From assembly GCA_930367205.1 (NCBI GenBank), contig OV884011.1, positions 124,949,910 through 125,013,909 of the forward strand: DNA of 64,000 bases, in the 5' to 3' direction. The DNA comes from Acanthosoma haemorrhoidale. Lineage: Eukaryota > Arthropoda > Insecta > Hemiptera > Acanthosomatidae. Below, one piece after another: positions 23,209 to 35,861 of the stretch. Each line of letters opens with the position of its first letter. Within the stretch, counting starts at the first letter, position 1. The notes below the pieces were generated by a model, which did not search any database, had not been told where the DNA came from, and was given only the letters and a program-made list of their open reading frames with translations. A program made the translations under genes and the position numbers.

Positions 23209-24303
23209 TTGCGTTTTTATCAGCAGGTAATAACAGAAAATAATAAAAAACGCGTTAGGTCTATGGGACCAACACCTACTCCGTCACCAGTCAAACGTAA
23301 GCCACGGCGATCTAATAGAAATATTGTCCCTGTAAATTCTTCAGCATCCAGCAGCTCTATAGAAGAAATACCGTCACAACCTAGTTCATATAAACAAACA
23401 ATGAGTCTCCATTTTTTACGCCCAATAGTTATGAGGTGTTGAAACATATTGCAGTAGAGGGCATGGGCTCTACACTAAACACACACACAGCCCAAGCCAC
23501 CAGCGATATTTGTACGCAATATTAGCAATTTTAAATTACTATGTACTCAATTGAGAAAAATTGTAGGTACAGGCAAATACACGTGCCTCAATCGGTCCCG
23601 GGACACAAAAGTTTCTCCGGACACTCCACACACATACCGAGCAATAATCAAATACTTGGAAGAAACTAAGGCCGACTTCTATACATACCAACTAAAGCAG
23701 GAAAGATCGCTACGGGTGGTGATTAGAAACGTGCATCCCACTACACCAGCTGACGAGATAGAAAAGGAGCTCTTATGTTTAGGATACTTGTCTACAGCAT
23801 GTATAAAAGTATAAAAACACAAGGTTCGCTAAATTACGAATGTCCTCCGTGAGGAAAGGCAAGAAAATGATGCGAGTATCAAGACAACACTTCCCTTGTC
23901 CTTTGTGGATCTAGAGCGAACACCTGGAGAGGAAAAAATCTACGAGCTTACCCACTTGTATTACACAAAGGTCGTACAGGTCGAAAAACCTTACCCGAAA
24001 CGTGACATAGTCCAATGCCATAATTGCCTGGCATATGGGCACACGAAATCGTACTGCTACCACCCTCCCAGGTGTGTAAAGTGCAGTGGGCAGCACAAAA
24101 GTGAATTGTGCAAGAAGCTCCTGAAATCGCCTGCGGTATGCGTACTTTGTAAGCAAAGCCATCCGGCTAACTTCAAGGGCTGCGAAGCTTACAGAACGCT
24201 GAAGTCGAGGACCGAACAACGCCGTCAGCCAGAAGTGGAAAAACTAGCAACCAGAAGTGGCCCAGCCAGAAATTTGAGGCCTTCTGTCTCCGTCCGGTCC
24301 TAG
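23209..24303 (+). pseudogene. Jockey-A ORF1 (Gag-like, PRE_C2HC and zinc knuckles), broken
   Basis: The nucleic-acid-binding ORF1 protein of a Jockey-clade LINE. Three frame blocks are seen. The first is basic (GPTPTPSPVKRKPRRSNRN), entered here through TTG instead of the ATG of the full-length copy. The second (23,551-23,814) carries RSLRVVIRNVHPTTPADEIE, typical of a PRE_C2HC domain. The third (23,896-24,303) has three zinc knuckles: CHNCLAYGHTKSYC, CVKCSGQHKSELC and CVLCKQSHPANFKGC. Frameshifts near 23,410 and 23,814 separate them. The third block is intact where the copy at 47.03 kb has lost one base. Confidence 0.85.
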
Positions 24304-25646
24304 GCGGCTTTGGATGGTGAGAGGGCAAAGGAATTTGCACTTCATCTTTCCCGTACTTTCACTCCTCACCTTACTCCTCAAAACAATACTCATCACCCAA
24401 CTGTTGAAGATTTCCTCACTTCACCTATCCTTCTCTCACTTCCATGAAAAGTCGTTAACCCCGCTGAGGTCGAATATCTTCTGAAAAAATTACCTTATCA
24501 AAAATCTCCAGGAGATGATCTCCTTACTCCTCGAATCCTCCAACAACTTCTTCCTAAAGCTATAATCTTCCTAACCTACATTTATAATTGTGTTATCCGA
24601 ACGACACACTTTCCTCTCCTCTGGAAACACTGCATTATAGTCCTATTCACCAAACCCGGTAAACCATCCAATGACGCCTCATCTTACTGTCCAATTAGCC
24701 TACTCCCTATACTCTCAAAAATATTTGAAAAACTCCTACTCAAACGTCTACTTCCAATTGTTGAACCCAAAAATCTTTATCCTATACACCAGTTTGGTTT
24801 CCACCAACGACATTCCACTGCTCAACAAGGCCTTCGCGTTGTTGATCACATATCCTCAGCCCTTGGAACCAAACAATACTGTACTGCTGCCTTTCTGGAC
24901 ATAGCTCAAGCTTTTGACAGGGTCTGGCACGCAGGTTTGCTTTACAAGTAATAAGGATATTTACCGCAGACCCTATTCCTAATCCTACAGTCAACCCATT
25001 CAGACCCTGATATAGCATCCCAAAACTTTCAAAAACACCTTGATGAGATCGAGTATTCGTGCAACCAATAGTGAATTAAAGTCAATGAAGCAAAATGTTC
25101 CCACATAACCTTTACCCTCTGCCACAAGACCTGTCCGCTAGTCTTTTTAAATTCAATTCTTCTCCCTGTGTCTGAGACAGTACGGTATTTAGGCTTGAAA
25201 AAAGACTGACATGGAATCCACACACGAGGCTAAAAAGACAAGAACTAAACAAACGCTTTGGACAACTGTACAGACTACTTCGAAGGACATCCCATCTCTC
25301 AATAGAAAATAAACTACTTATTTACAAATTTATACCTAAGCCAATCTGGACATACGGAATAGAGTTATGGAGGACAGTAAAAAAGTCAAACATCAAGCGC
25401 ATCCAATCCTTTCAATCAAAAGTTTTGATAACAATAGTAAATGCCCCTTATTACGTCAGCAACAAAACCCTTCATAATGATCTGAATATACCCTACATTC
25501 TTGAACTCATCCCTTCCAAGTTCATAAAATTCCATAGTAACCTATCCAACCACCCTAATTCCCTAGCACGGTCATTGCACAGCACCACACATTCCTATAA
25601 TTTTCCTCGGGGACTAAAACGGCAGTGGCCTCGTGACCTGCTATAA
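24304..25646 (+). pseudogene. Jockey-A ORF2 (RT part), broken
   Basis: Begins at the residues preceding RT and reads KKLPYQKSPGDDLLTPRILQ, LLPILSKIFEKLLLKRLLPI, HQFGFHQRHSTAQQGLRVVD and CTAAFLDIAQAFDRVWHAGL (RT motif A with its catalytic aspartate). At about 24,992 LFLILQS is joined directly to THSDPDIASQNFQKHLDE, an in-frame loss of roughly 60 residues that includes AGVPQGS and [FY]ADD. The C-terminus continues to the stop at 25,644-25,646. Additional stops occur (e.g. tga near 24,447, taa/taa near 24,949). The endonuclease domain is absent. Confidence 0.85.
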
Positions 25647-25800
25647 ATGCATCACAGTGGGAGTCCTGGCAATGGCCAGTATCTCTAATCATGCCCTGAG
25701 CGTCTGTGGCTCTCGAGCTCTTGGTCAGACTCCACTGAATCTCATACAGTGACGCGGCTGACGTAGGATCGTGGGGGACTTCCCAAGACTCCGCTTCCTC

Positions 25801-26289
25801 CTTCGCATGCGAGGGAGGTTACAACCATTGCTTAGAACAAGCAAAAGCACGAATGCTTCGTTCAATTGGCCAGTATAGCTTGGATGAGTCAGACTTGCCG
25901 TTGATGGCCAAGACAACCAGGAGAACTACAGGGCCTTCCTGATCTTTGTCCAGAAGTGGAAGGAGTTGCAGGGACCAGCGCACTTCACCATCTCCAGGGA
26001 AGTGATGCAGGTTGAGCGGCCATAATATCGGGGGTGCTCATCAAGACGACGCCGTTGAACCAAGATGGAATGGTGTCACTTTGTAGAAACAAGTTAGACA
26101 CAGGGAAGGAAAAAAAATTATGAAAAGAAATGAATGCAATATATGCATGAGGGAGCCGTCTGGGACACTGATCCCGTAGTATGGAAAAAAAAGTTTTTAA
26201 CAAAAGCACCTACTCCTAACAAAAAGAAAAGCTGATGTGTTATGTTAACTATTACAAACAATTTTTAAGTTAAGTATTATATCATTACA
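25801..26289. other. no recognisable gene
   Basis: Less AT-rich up to about 26,100. A plus-strand reading near 25,905-25,985 (NYRAFLIFVQKWKELQGPAH) looks somewhat protein-like but I do not recognise it. Confidence 0.3.
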
Positions 26290-26557
26290 ATATATCTGTA
26301 CCTCGGAGGGATACAACACTATATCCATTTTTTTGTCCAAGTGAAAAAAAACCGTAAAAAAGGTTTTTTTTCATTTTATAACAACTGCATGATGTAAATA
26401 ACAATAAATAGAATGTTCTGGTAAAATATTGTTTCAACATCTCAATAAATAGCTGTGCCAATAAAAACACTTTTTGTTGAAAAAAAGTTTAAAACTCCTC
26501 TCCTGTAAAGTTATGAAAATGGACATAGTGTTGTATCTCTCCGAGGTACAGATATAT
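26290..26557. mobile_element. MITE-like element with ~45-bp terminal inverted repeats
   Basis: Left end TATATCTGTACCTCGGAGGG...acaacactatatccattttt (26,291-26,333) and right end (26,512-26,556) are reverse complements with a few mismatches. The interior of about 180 bp is AT-rich and non-coding. The termini abut TA/AT-rich flanks, so a TA-type TSD is possible but cannot be fixed. The transposase family is not identifiable. Confidence 0.75.
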
Positions 26558-29045
26558 AACCAGAGATAAAATTCTTGATAAATGGTAAAAAATAAAAAAA
26601 TGGGCAAATTTCATTAATTTTGCTTTATTCTCATATTTATTTCAGAAACGTGATTTTATGCATCTTAACAGTAGCTTACTAAAAAAATTACTATTTTTTA
26701 AAATGGGTAAAATTATTTAGAGTTCTATAATATACATTTGGCACATATTCTTAATATTTCTTTAAATATAGTTGTAGTTCATATGCGGTTTTATATTAGG
26801 ATGACGTGGATCCTGTACAGATAATGTACAACATAAGAAAAATAAATTGATTGAGAGGGTTGGGATACCTTGAATAGGACCAAAACCTTGAGCTCACACC
26901 TCCCAGGCCCAGGCCAGAGAGGAAAATGGATTTTTTAGCCTTTAGCATTTCCGAAAGAACAATAACGTTATGTTTTAAAAAGTAGCAACAGCCCCTTCCG
27001 ACATTACAGGACACTAGGCTTCGCCAAACAGAGCGCTCGTAAAGGCGTGTAAGTCGCAGGCCTATTCCTTACATCTTTTATTCTCTTTGCTTCTTCTCTA
27101 AAATGGACCCTGCTCCAATTAGCGCCATATAAAGGAAAACGTATTACTTTTTTTACTCGATAAATCAATGCGAAACCCATAAATAAGGAGAGAAGAAAAA
27201 AATTGTTTGTCTTTCGAAAATCCAACAAGGGATTCGTGATCAGGGAGAAAAAATAAAAGTGTTATCCAAAAAATACAATCTTTGAATAAAAAATAGTGAC
27301 GGTAACATTTGATTTGTTACAAATTATATATGTTACTTGGATCTCTGAAATAAGAATGTCGTTGTTCTACCAACTTCTTTCACTATGAACAAATATAAGT
27401 TACCCTCTACAAGGGCCATAAAGCACCCGCATATCTTTCTATAGTCTATTAATACATCTTCGGCGTCAGTGTGGCGAGAGGGGACATTGTCCCGGACACT
27501 ACAGGTCCGAAAAACAATACGGATACTTTTTCGATATTTTTGGTGGGCGGCCTTTCGCAATTCGACTTCGTGTTTTTTTCCAATCAGTCGTAGGGATCGA
27601 GCTCTGAGAAGTTGTAAGCGTATTCCCTCCTGTTATCGGCCGAGGTACAAGATGATTTCTATGCAAATTTCATTTCCAGGTCTATCAAACTTTAGTCTGA
27701 TTTCTTATTACGTTATTATTGGTTATGGATTTTTAGGGCTTCGATGGTTTTTTTTTTTTCAAAACCATAAATATTTCCCATCACTAATAGCGATTAATAA
27801 TTATAAACAATAGTATGACCAGTACCGCAACCAAAATGTCTCATATAATCCGTCATGTTATCTCCATCTCTACCTCTATCTCTCTTTTTTTGCCATTAAG
27901 GACAGTTGTGTCTTTTTTGTCCTTAAAAAACCGAACGGACTTTTTGCCGACCTATTATTTTGCATGATAGTTCTATTTGATGCCCTTATGAGACTAAGAG
28001 CAAATATTTTAATTAAATTTTTTACTTTTTCATTTATTCCTCATTTTTTTTTGGAATGAAACATGTAACATGTACGTTGGATTAAGTATTGTTTTTAAAT
28101 AAAAAAAACTAAATAAAAAACTAGCAAAATTTGTACCAAAGTTGTTGCCTGAAAATCTGCAAATTACAGTCCAAAGCATTGCAACAAAAAATTAATAAAT
28201 GAAATATTATAAGGGTATTGCGTACATTTGTTTCGAACATTATCAAAAATAAATACGACTATCCCATTGAGTGAGGTATTAAATGACATGTTGACCAATA
28301 ATCTGTGTTGTATGCTGAAGCCGTGATGGACTATAATTACGCCAAATCATTAATAATAATACATGATTTTTTTTTATATTTATATAAAACAGATGAGGCC
28401 GTGGTGACAAATTCGAACCTGCTTTTTGGACGTGAATAATAATTTAAATAACTCAATGAAAATTAGATCAATGAAGGAGACAATTGAAACCCTTTCATTC
28501 ATGTTTTCATTTGAATTTCATTCAAGCAGATGTGTTAAAAGAGTAAATCGACTTTTAGAGAATGGTAAAGTTTTATACACACTATACTATATTGTCAGTT
28601 AATAACTATTTTAAACAAAATAATACTAATTATTGACTTAAAATATCTATAAAATATTGCTTCTTCATTTTGTTTCCTTCTGTCGATATTTGTACAAAAG
28701 AAAATTTTTTAATATGCTATTGAAAAACAATATATTTTTTGGAGATCTTTTGGATACCACTCCAACAAATAAAAAAAGACCATTTGTTATTTGTTGGCCT
28801 AGTGACACATTTCTTATGAATTATATTTTCAAGTGTGTTTTGGTACATTTTATGTTATAATATCTATTATTATTGTAGTCTTGTTAATCTATATCTTTAG
28901 CTATTTACATTTCATATGTTTACTTCTTGCATCGTCAGTATACCTAAATTATTAGAGAAATGGGTCTGTTTAGTTTTGGTTTTGAATCGTATTAAATTCA
29001 AGGGGTTTAGGAAAAAAAAAATGGTTTTGAGGTAAATAAACTACA
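26558..29045. other. AT-rich DNA without recognisable gene
   Basis: Overlapping ORFs at 27,333-27,560 (-) and 27,469-27,813 (+) are mutually antisense and lack recognisable motifs. Nothing else is seen. Confidence 0.45.
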
Positions 29046-29362
29046 TTGTTTTTTTTTTATTAATTTATTTATTCCAGTAAAATACAATTTTCTTAGCCAT
29101 AATTAATTGAGGTTTAAGAGCTCATTCATGCCTTAAACACACAATTCTACTCACTGAATATTTACAGTTCACGCTCATACCAACAATCATACAATATGCA
29201 GGTACAAAATCTGTCCAGGAGCCGGCAAGCCACCGAGGATTCCTCCAGTAAAGAAGGGAAAAATCGTAGGCAACGAGGCTTCTTCCGACTCACTCTACGA
29301 CCATTTCGTTATGTGGCGAATGCCAGGGCAAGAGAGCCACATACGCTCAGGACATGAGTGTG
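29046..29362 (-). mobile_element. Jockey-A-type LINE 3' UTR fragment with poly(A)
   Basis: Read on the minus strand: 'catgtcctgagcgt.tgtggctct' as in the 3' UTR at 50,182-50,205, then 'gaactgtaaatatt', 'gagctcttaaacctcaatta', AATAAATAAATT and an A-run ending near 29,048. It aligns with the 7.63-7.78 kb and 3.4-3.59 kb tails. It is 5'-truncated within the 3' UTR. Confidence 0.7.
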
Positions 29363-30850
29363 AATCTATGTATGGATGTTTCCTAGATACATGGATATAT
29401 CATGTATAATGGATTACATTGAGTGCTATACTACTGTATTTACGTTAACCAGACTTCTTTGTAAGGGGTAAGGAGTGCCTCTATAATAAAAACTAAAATA
29501 GTAATAAAAATATTAAGTAACGTTAATTTAACTTATGGACGATTTCAACGTGAAATAAATATTCATAAAGGATAAAATTCATCAAATTAAGATATGGATC
29601 AATTTGTTCACTCACCTATACGTTTATCTAATGATCATGTACCTAGCTATTATGCCTTGGTTTTCTATGTGTCCCAGATACGCAAAGCTAATTACCTGCT
29701 GCTAAAGGTCAATAAGAGGCACTAAGGAGAGAAAAGGAGCCTGGTCCTGCGCCCAGTGAACGGTCCTTAAGCTTGCTAAATTTAACCAGATCACTAAAAT
29801 AAGACTTCCTGGGATCAGATCTGCGCGAGGATAAGGCTCGCACTACCCTCGGCCAGGCCTGGGATAAGTTTCGTAAAGGCCGGCTGCCAGTGTGCCAGCG
29901 CTCGTGACCAGGTTCACCGCAATCTCCATCTTTCCTCGCATTATTTTACTTCTCTTGGATAATAACGACTTTAGGGACCTCGTGAGTTACACATCCTGTA
30001 CAGCTATCCTCTTGTTTGGCTTTACATCACACAGACAGACGACGGGGGTTGGCCGGGGGCAGCCAGCCAGTCATTAGATGCAGTGCTCGTGAACGAAGAC
30101 AGAACGCATAAGTTTCCTGCAATGAACCTATTATTAATAACGGATAGCTGGATGTGATTTATTAAGTGAGCAATCTGATTTTAACATTAGTACTATAAGC
30201 ACCGTAGTTTTATGAAACCTCTTGGCACTAACTTGTAGTATATTTAGGCAATAATCTATGTACTTTATGTTTATATTTATAGTTCAGTTAAATTATTTTT
30301 TTATCATAAATATAAATCTATATTAAAATATTTACCTTGATCCAATAGATAGTATTTTAAGCAGTGCTTAGAACTTCAGCTTTTAAGGCCTTGTTACTTT
30401 TATGGGGAAATAATCTCTTTAGCCGAAACCACTGAACTTGACCTCCATGAAGATCACTATTAACAAAGTGCTAGTTTGTTTCAAGAAGCCACCTCAATTT
30501 AGGCGTCGCTCTGGGTAGATGGGAGTATAGATCATTGACATACGGATTACGATGACCAGCAGAAGGGGACAAATTCATTTTAAGAATAATTTAAAATCCC
30601 CATTTAAGATATTGTTTGTTGACCGTCTACAGTTTTCAAGGAGGTGATGCCGATAGTGGATCCTACACCATATCCTCTTGATGGAGTGAAGATCCAGAAA
30701 TCTTTTTATACAGGAGGTTTTGCTGTGGTTTCTGCCTGCCCTAGAGAGAGCTTTTAATCCCATCAGGCAATGGGCGATCGCCTTTTATGTCGGCCTGTCT
30801 TTCATTTCTGTGTATTATTTTATGTTCAATAAAAATATTTTTGGAGTACA
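29363..30850. other. unassigned; GC-richer patch at 29.73-30.07 kb
   Basis: The patch may be an old repeat. A 62-codon minus-strand ORF at 30,575-30,763 (rich in R, H and K) is unrecognised. No supported gene. Confidence 0.4.
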
Positions 30851-32235
30851 ACCATCTCACCAGACACTGTGACTCACAATATGTTATCCCACCGCAACAG
30901 TAAAGGACTCAGTTCGGACTGCAATCTGGTGAAACTACAGCAGCACGTTACAACAAACATGCGAAGCAACAGAGTCACTGCGATGATCTCCCTTGATTGC
31001 TCGAAAGCATTCGACTCTGTAGATCATCACACACTCCTACGACGCCTGAACGAGCACGAATTTCCTGCGCAACTACAGAACATAATGGCTTCCTATCTCG
31101 CCGGCAGAACCTTTTCTGTGCGAATAGGAGTCATATCAACCACTAGAAGATATTTCATGGTCGGAGTTCCTCATAGGTAGGTGCTGGGACGCCTACTCTT
31201 CAACATCTACACCACGCACATAGTAGAAGCATCATACTCCAACTGTGAGGTAGCGGCATATGCGGACGATACAGGGGTCTACAGCACCAGCCTCAACCCA
31301 GCGAAAGCTTTAAAGGTTGCAGAGGCTGCCAGTCAGTTAATCACCGACAGGCTACGATCTGTCCACATTCAGGTAAACCCAGCCAAGACGCAAGGGATCG
31401 TTTTCTTGTTCCAGCACGGGAAAAGAAAGCTTCCACCCAGCTTCAACATAGACGGGACTGATTGCAAACTTGCCAATAGCATATGCTACCTAGGCATCAA
31501 CCTAGGCAGACACATAACGTTTGGCACACGCCTGCAGAAGAAGCTGAAAAGAGTACGTAGGACTTACTACTCTCTCCAGCATCTCATCACAAGCCCGGCT
31601 ATATCCCTGAGGCTGAAACTGCTCATTTATAAGAGCGTCCTGAAGCCAGCACTACTGTTTGGAACTCCTCTTTTCCATTTTCTCCACACGAGCACCATAA
31701 CTAGACTCCAGAGCTTCCAGAACAACATCCTGCGCACGGCACTATGGCATACCCCTTTTCGTGAAATAAAAGCTCCTGACATCCATGAAAAGTTCGAGGT
31801 CCCCACCATCACCGAAGCCATCACAAGAAGACACATCAAATTCTTCGACTCGATGAAACATTGTCAAAACCCCCTATTCCCAGACCTGACACCCCCACCA
31901 CTACCGGCAAGATGGCAACTCTCTAGATCTAGGAAAGCAGACCAAATGGTGGATATTACGGCCCTTGGCCAACCAACAACAAGCCTCTGACAGGCACCCA
32001 TCACTGCTATGCATATATACATGCCTAGAGAGACTCTAGGCTCAGCCTTCAGTGGATTCTCACCGCTGCACCACAACATTTCCACCTCTACCGAGGCTTC
32101 CCACGCTCCTTAATTCCCTCACTCCACCTTCAAACAGGTACTCCTAGTAAAAGGATCCGCTCACCCCAAATAAATTCCTTTATTTGTCCCTTATCCATAA
32201 TCTTAAAATTTGAGAGCTAAGGGAAAAAAAAAATA
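30851..32235 (+). mobile_element. 5'-truncated Jockey-B LINE
   Basis: The copy begins inside the RT domain near 30,853, continues through the ORF2 stop (31,988-31,990) and 3' UTR, and ends in 'aaaatttgagagctaaggg' and poly(A) (about 32,222-32,232). The 3' UTR end matches those at 2.4-2.55 kb and 51.84-52.0 kb. A clear TSD cannot be assigned because both flanks are A/T runs. Confidence 0.85.
30869..31990 (+). pseudogene. Jockey-B ORF2 reverse transcriptase, one internal stop
   Basis: A LINE reverse transcriptase. Motif A AMISLDCSKAFDSVDHHTLL (31,000 region) holds the first catalytic aspartate. The AGVPQGSVLGPLLFN block reads VGVPHR-stop-VLGRLLFN, with an in-frame TAG at 31,178-31,180. The second ORF (31,181-31,990, 269 codons) carries YADD (27-30) in VAAYADDTGVYSTS, then YLGINLGRHITFGTRLQKKL and the C-terminal RLQSFQNNILRTALWHTPF region. 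The endonuclease is lost by 5' truncation. Apart from the stop the frame is open, so decay is moderate. Confidence 0.9.
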
Positions 32236-34611
32236 TATCCAATGGAGAAATGTCAAGTTCTTTGATTTGCTGCGGCATCTGGCTAAACCGCTGCTTAACA
32301 ACATGGCTTTACTATGTTCCCCACATCGATGACAGTGGTTGTCCGGAAAACTTAGATCAAATTAGTTTTTTAACTCTTCCGTATCACCGAAAAACTAAAG
32401 TGGGTTTATTTAATCAATATATCCATATAGAACATTCAGCCTAGCTATAGTACATATAGAATGTACTCACAGTACATTACCAGTATATATAATCTGACGT
32501 TACATTTACCACTGAAATTGAAAAGGATATTTGAAAGAGAGGAAAACAAAATGCCGTTGCTATTCCAAGTTACAATCCATATGTATGTGCAGTGAACAGT
32601 GTTCACAGAACCCAGGGAACCAGCCGAATTAGTGTACATAAATTTTGAAGCTAATAAAATTCAACTTGGGTAATACACCTAGGCAATCATTTTCAAAGTG
32701 TTAAATGTAGCACCTTATCGGAAGAACAGACGCACGATAAGCATTACAGCTTAAAGTGTCGCCACGTCATTCAACCGTAACAGAACAGGGTTTGTAGCAG
32801 GCACGCCTATGGCGACATACTTGGAAGCTTTATGTCCCTCAGGTAGAATGTGATTTCCAGAGTCTACTGAAGTTTCTATTCGAAATCTAGTATCTGCAAA
32901 ACCACTGACATTTTTGGGCAGTTTTTGCTTGTTTTTGGTTTATAGTGGTTTACTCTCTGAAGGTAGCCCTATTCCCATCGTATTAGTTACCCCAAAAATG
33001 GTGATAGCTCCACATTCATAACAAAATTTAATAAGACCTAGATGTTTATTAATTACGTTCAGTATTATGAAAAGCAATATTTAATGATATCAACCCGAAC
33101 TACATACATACATAAGAAATGTAGAAAATAAAATAAAACGTTTTTGGTTTTTCTGTTAATTTTATAATTATTTTTCTGGCCTATAAAGACGTCAAATCTA
33201 ATTTATGTAATGTAATGACTTTTCAAAAGAAATTAAGTTTATAATGGTGGTAATAACGTTGGATTTATACAAAATTGAAGCTATTTATCAACTTTTAAGT
33301 TAGATAAAAGACTTGTCGAAAACGATTTGCTCCTTCGGCAAATTTGTTTCCGAAACTGGTACTGAAACTGAATATTAACGAAACATTTTTACATACTTTA
33401 CTTGACACGTCATCTGGTGCTTGAAAATCTTCCATAAGCTTTAGTCATTTAAGACAATCGGGTGTATCTTTCTCATGCCCTACGTAAAAAAATAATCGGA
33501 TATTTGATAACTTATTTTAGAGAAAAAATAACAAGAGAAATGATGTTTGAAAAATGTAGTTTTTGAAAAGGTTTTTTATGGTTCCCTTGGAAATCTAGAA
33601 AGTTTGAAACGTGCCAAATATTTTTTTGCCACCAAGTATCAACAAAAAAATTTCCTTTAATTTAAATTTGAAACGACCAACAAACAGCTTCGCCTTTTAA
33701 GTTTCACGATATAGATTTTATAAGTTAAAAGTTAACTTAGAGAAACCTAGGATAGGTAGCAATTTCAATAACCATTATTTCTACCATGTCTGATCGTCTG
33801 AACCGTAGATTCCATTGGCGATTTGATCCAAGACGGTTAGGTGTACTAGTTGTTTCAAATCGACTTGCGTTATGTAAGTATCCATGTATGCCTAAAGGAC
33901 GTATACTTCCATAACGTAGAGGACTAGAAACAGATTGAAAGGGTTCTGTTAATAATTAAGGAGGCATTTAAAAAAGGTATTAGTAAACAAAATAATTCAG
34001 TCATAAGAGCATATAGAGGTTGAATTTATCTTTCTTATAATATATCATCATTTTTCATCAACTGTTTTCTCAATATACAAGTCACACCTATATATAAATT
34101 TAACAAGAAAACGTGTTTTTTGGACTTCAATAAATTCTTCACAAAGTTGTTGCAGTGCTTATTGGTTATAAACAGATTATTTTTCCTTCAACAGTTCAGT
34201 AATGACTAATAAAATGGATCTCACATAATCGTACTAATTATCTGGAGCATAAGCATTAATTCTGAAGTACGATTTTCGAAATGTTGGCCAGATTTTAAAG
34301 TCAGCCGAACTGGCCAAATCTTTATTGTAGACAAAAACTACCACGAGGATGAGTAGAATCAGGACCAATACTTGCGATGTTATTATCTTGAGTACCTGTT
34401 ATCTAGACAAGTCAACTTTTATTGCTTGCGTCCGTATACTTCCAAGCCCAATTGTGAAATTTTATAAAGTTGAAGGCATACTTTAATAGTTCCTAATTCA
34501 TTAATATTTTCCTTATTGGTATTAAGAAAGTACATCATTGAAATACTTAAACCATGAAAATGTTAATAAACTATTAGACTATTATGACCCTAATAACTAT
34601 TGTATGTGTAG
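32236..34611. other. AT-rich DNA without recognisable gene
   Basis: Only short ORFs (32,250-32,444 +, 32,445-32,639 -) without recognisable domains. No repeat boundary noticed. Confidence 0.5.
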
Positions 34612-35489
34612 CGACCACTAACTACATAAGATAAATCACCTTATACTCTGTTATGTATATATTGTAAACAAATGTATATAACATTACCAAAATAAAAATA
34701 ATTGTAAATATGGTACAATAAAACATCCTTAGAGCCAATTAGTTATATGAGCTGGGTCACCAGCTGTCAGGGCAGGTACTAGACCCAAGCCGCCGAGAGA
34801 CCCTTCACGGCTCTGTCAGTGGACAAAGGGAACCGAACACTCAACATCATTGGGTACTACAAAAGCGGTCCTGGCTACTGACAAGGCCAGCTGGGTATTT
34901 AAGGCCGGAGGTTTGGGGCCTGTATATCATTCTCCTGACGACTAAACAGGCTCGTGGCTGCTCTGCTTGAACCTCTGAAACTTGACTGCTTCTTTATGAA
35001 AAATCTTTGCATATCTTTCTCTCCTCACCTCGCTACGTTTTAGTCCGGTGTTGTCAGACCCCACACCTTCATGGTGGGAATCTCCGCCTTCGTCTCGCTA
35101 AATCTAGCAGCTCCTTGGGAGAGACCTCTCCCTAGTGGACAACGGTTGTCGTGGCCCTGCAAACTTACCAAGCAGTGTTTCCCACGGCGATTCAGTCTGC
35201 CTCTCTCCGGTTCACACACGCCTTTGGGATCCGGACGGATTTCGCCTACCCTCAGATACCGAGTGTGAATTCGTGGTCATTCCAAGACCACACAAACTAC
35301 CTACACTACCAACCCTATACCTCTTCTACTGAACATAGTGCATTGTCTGGCCACATACCTATCAAAAAATGGAGTCAGATAGTAAAGCCGTCATGAAACG
35401 ATTGTCCAGGTTATAAACTCAAGCAACCCTCACTTCGTCACCAGGGCTAGGGTGACCAGGCACCCCCCTAGTGACGACCCGACAGTATG
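34612..35489 (+). repeat. solo Gypsy-type LTR with perfect 5-bp TSD
   Basis: TGTAGCGACC...GACCCGACA (34,617-35,484, 868 bp) is flanked by GTATG on both sides (34,612-34,616; 35,485-35,489). It shares 'gaacatagtgcattgtc', 'acatacctat' and ATGGAGTCAGAT with the LTRs of the intact Gypsy element and with the other solo LTRs. No internal region is present, as expected after LTR-LTR recombination. Short ORFs within it (35,071-35,396) are not considered genes. Confidence 0.9.
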
Positions 35490-35861
35490 TGTGTCCATAA
35501 AAACTTATATTGCATTCTAAAATGATAGATGTATAATTAGAATACCGATTTTCAGGCATATCTCTGTTACATAAGGAAATCACTCTTGTTCATAATCTAA
35601 GGAATTCAGGTCCGATGCATCACATTTTTTTTTTCTCGTTCACAAAATATGTTTCCATTTTATAACAGTGGGATTGAATTAAATGAAAGTGGAATGCTCC
35701 TATCTTCCTTTTTAATTATTGATTATCATTCTGTATTTATTTCCATTCATTTTATTTTTTATATTATGTTACTTTTTGTTTTTTTTTCTACTATACGTTG
35801 ATGTTATATATTGTAACTAGCAAATTTTTTTTTAATTTGAGTGTGCTGTACACATTTAAAC

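Larger units (their letters stand above)
23209..25800 (+). mobile_element. Jockey-A LINE copy with internal deletions
   Basis: ORF1 remnant, the second half of ORF2 and part of the 3' UTR are collinear with the element at 40.2-50.5 kb. About 1.4 kb is missing between the ORF1 zinc knuckles and the RT (junction near 24,294-24,300), removing the endonuclease. A second, in-frame deletion at about 24,992 removes the RT catalytic box. The similarity fades at about 25,800 within the 3' UTR; the terminal AATAAAG segment is not found. Confidence 0.85.

Noticed and set aside
27333..27813. Overlapping antisense ORFs of 75 and 114 codons
   Set aside because: Mutually antisense, no recognisable motif on either, low-complexity F/Y-rich ends; treated as chance ORFs.
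35071..35396. Overlapping ORFs in three frames
   Set aside because: They lie inside a TSD-bounded solo LTR and are open in several frames at once, which reflects composition rather than coding.
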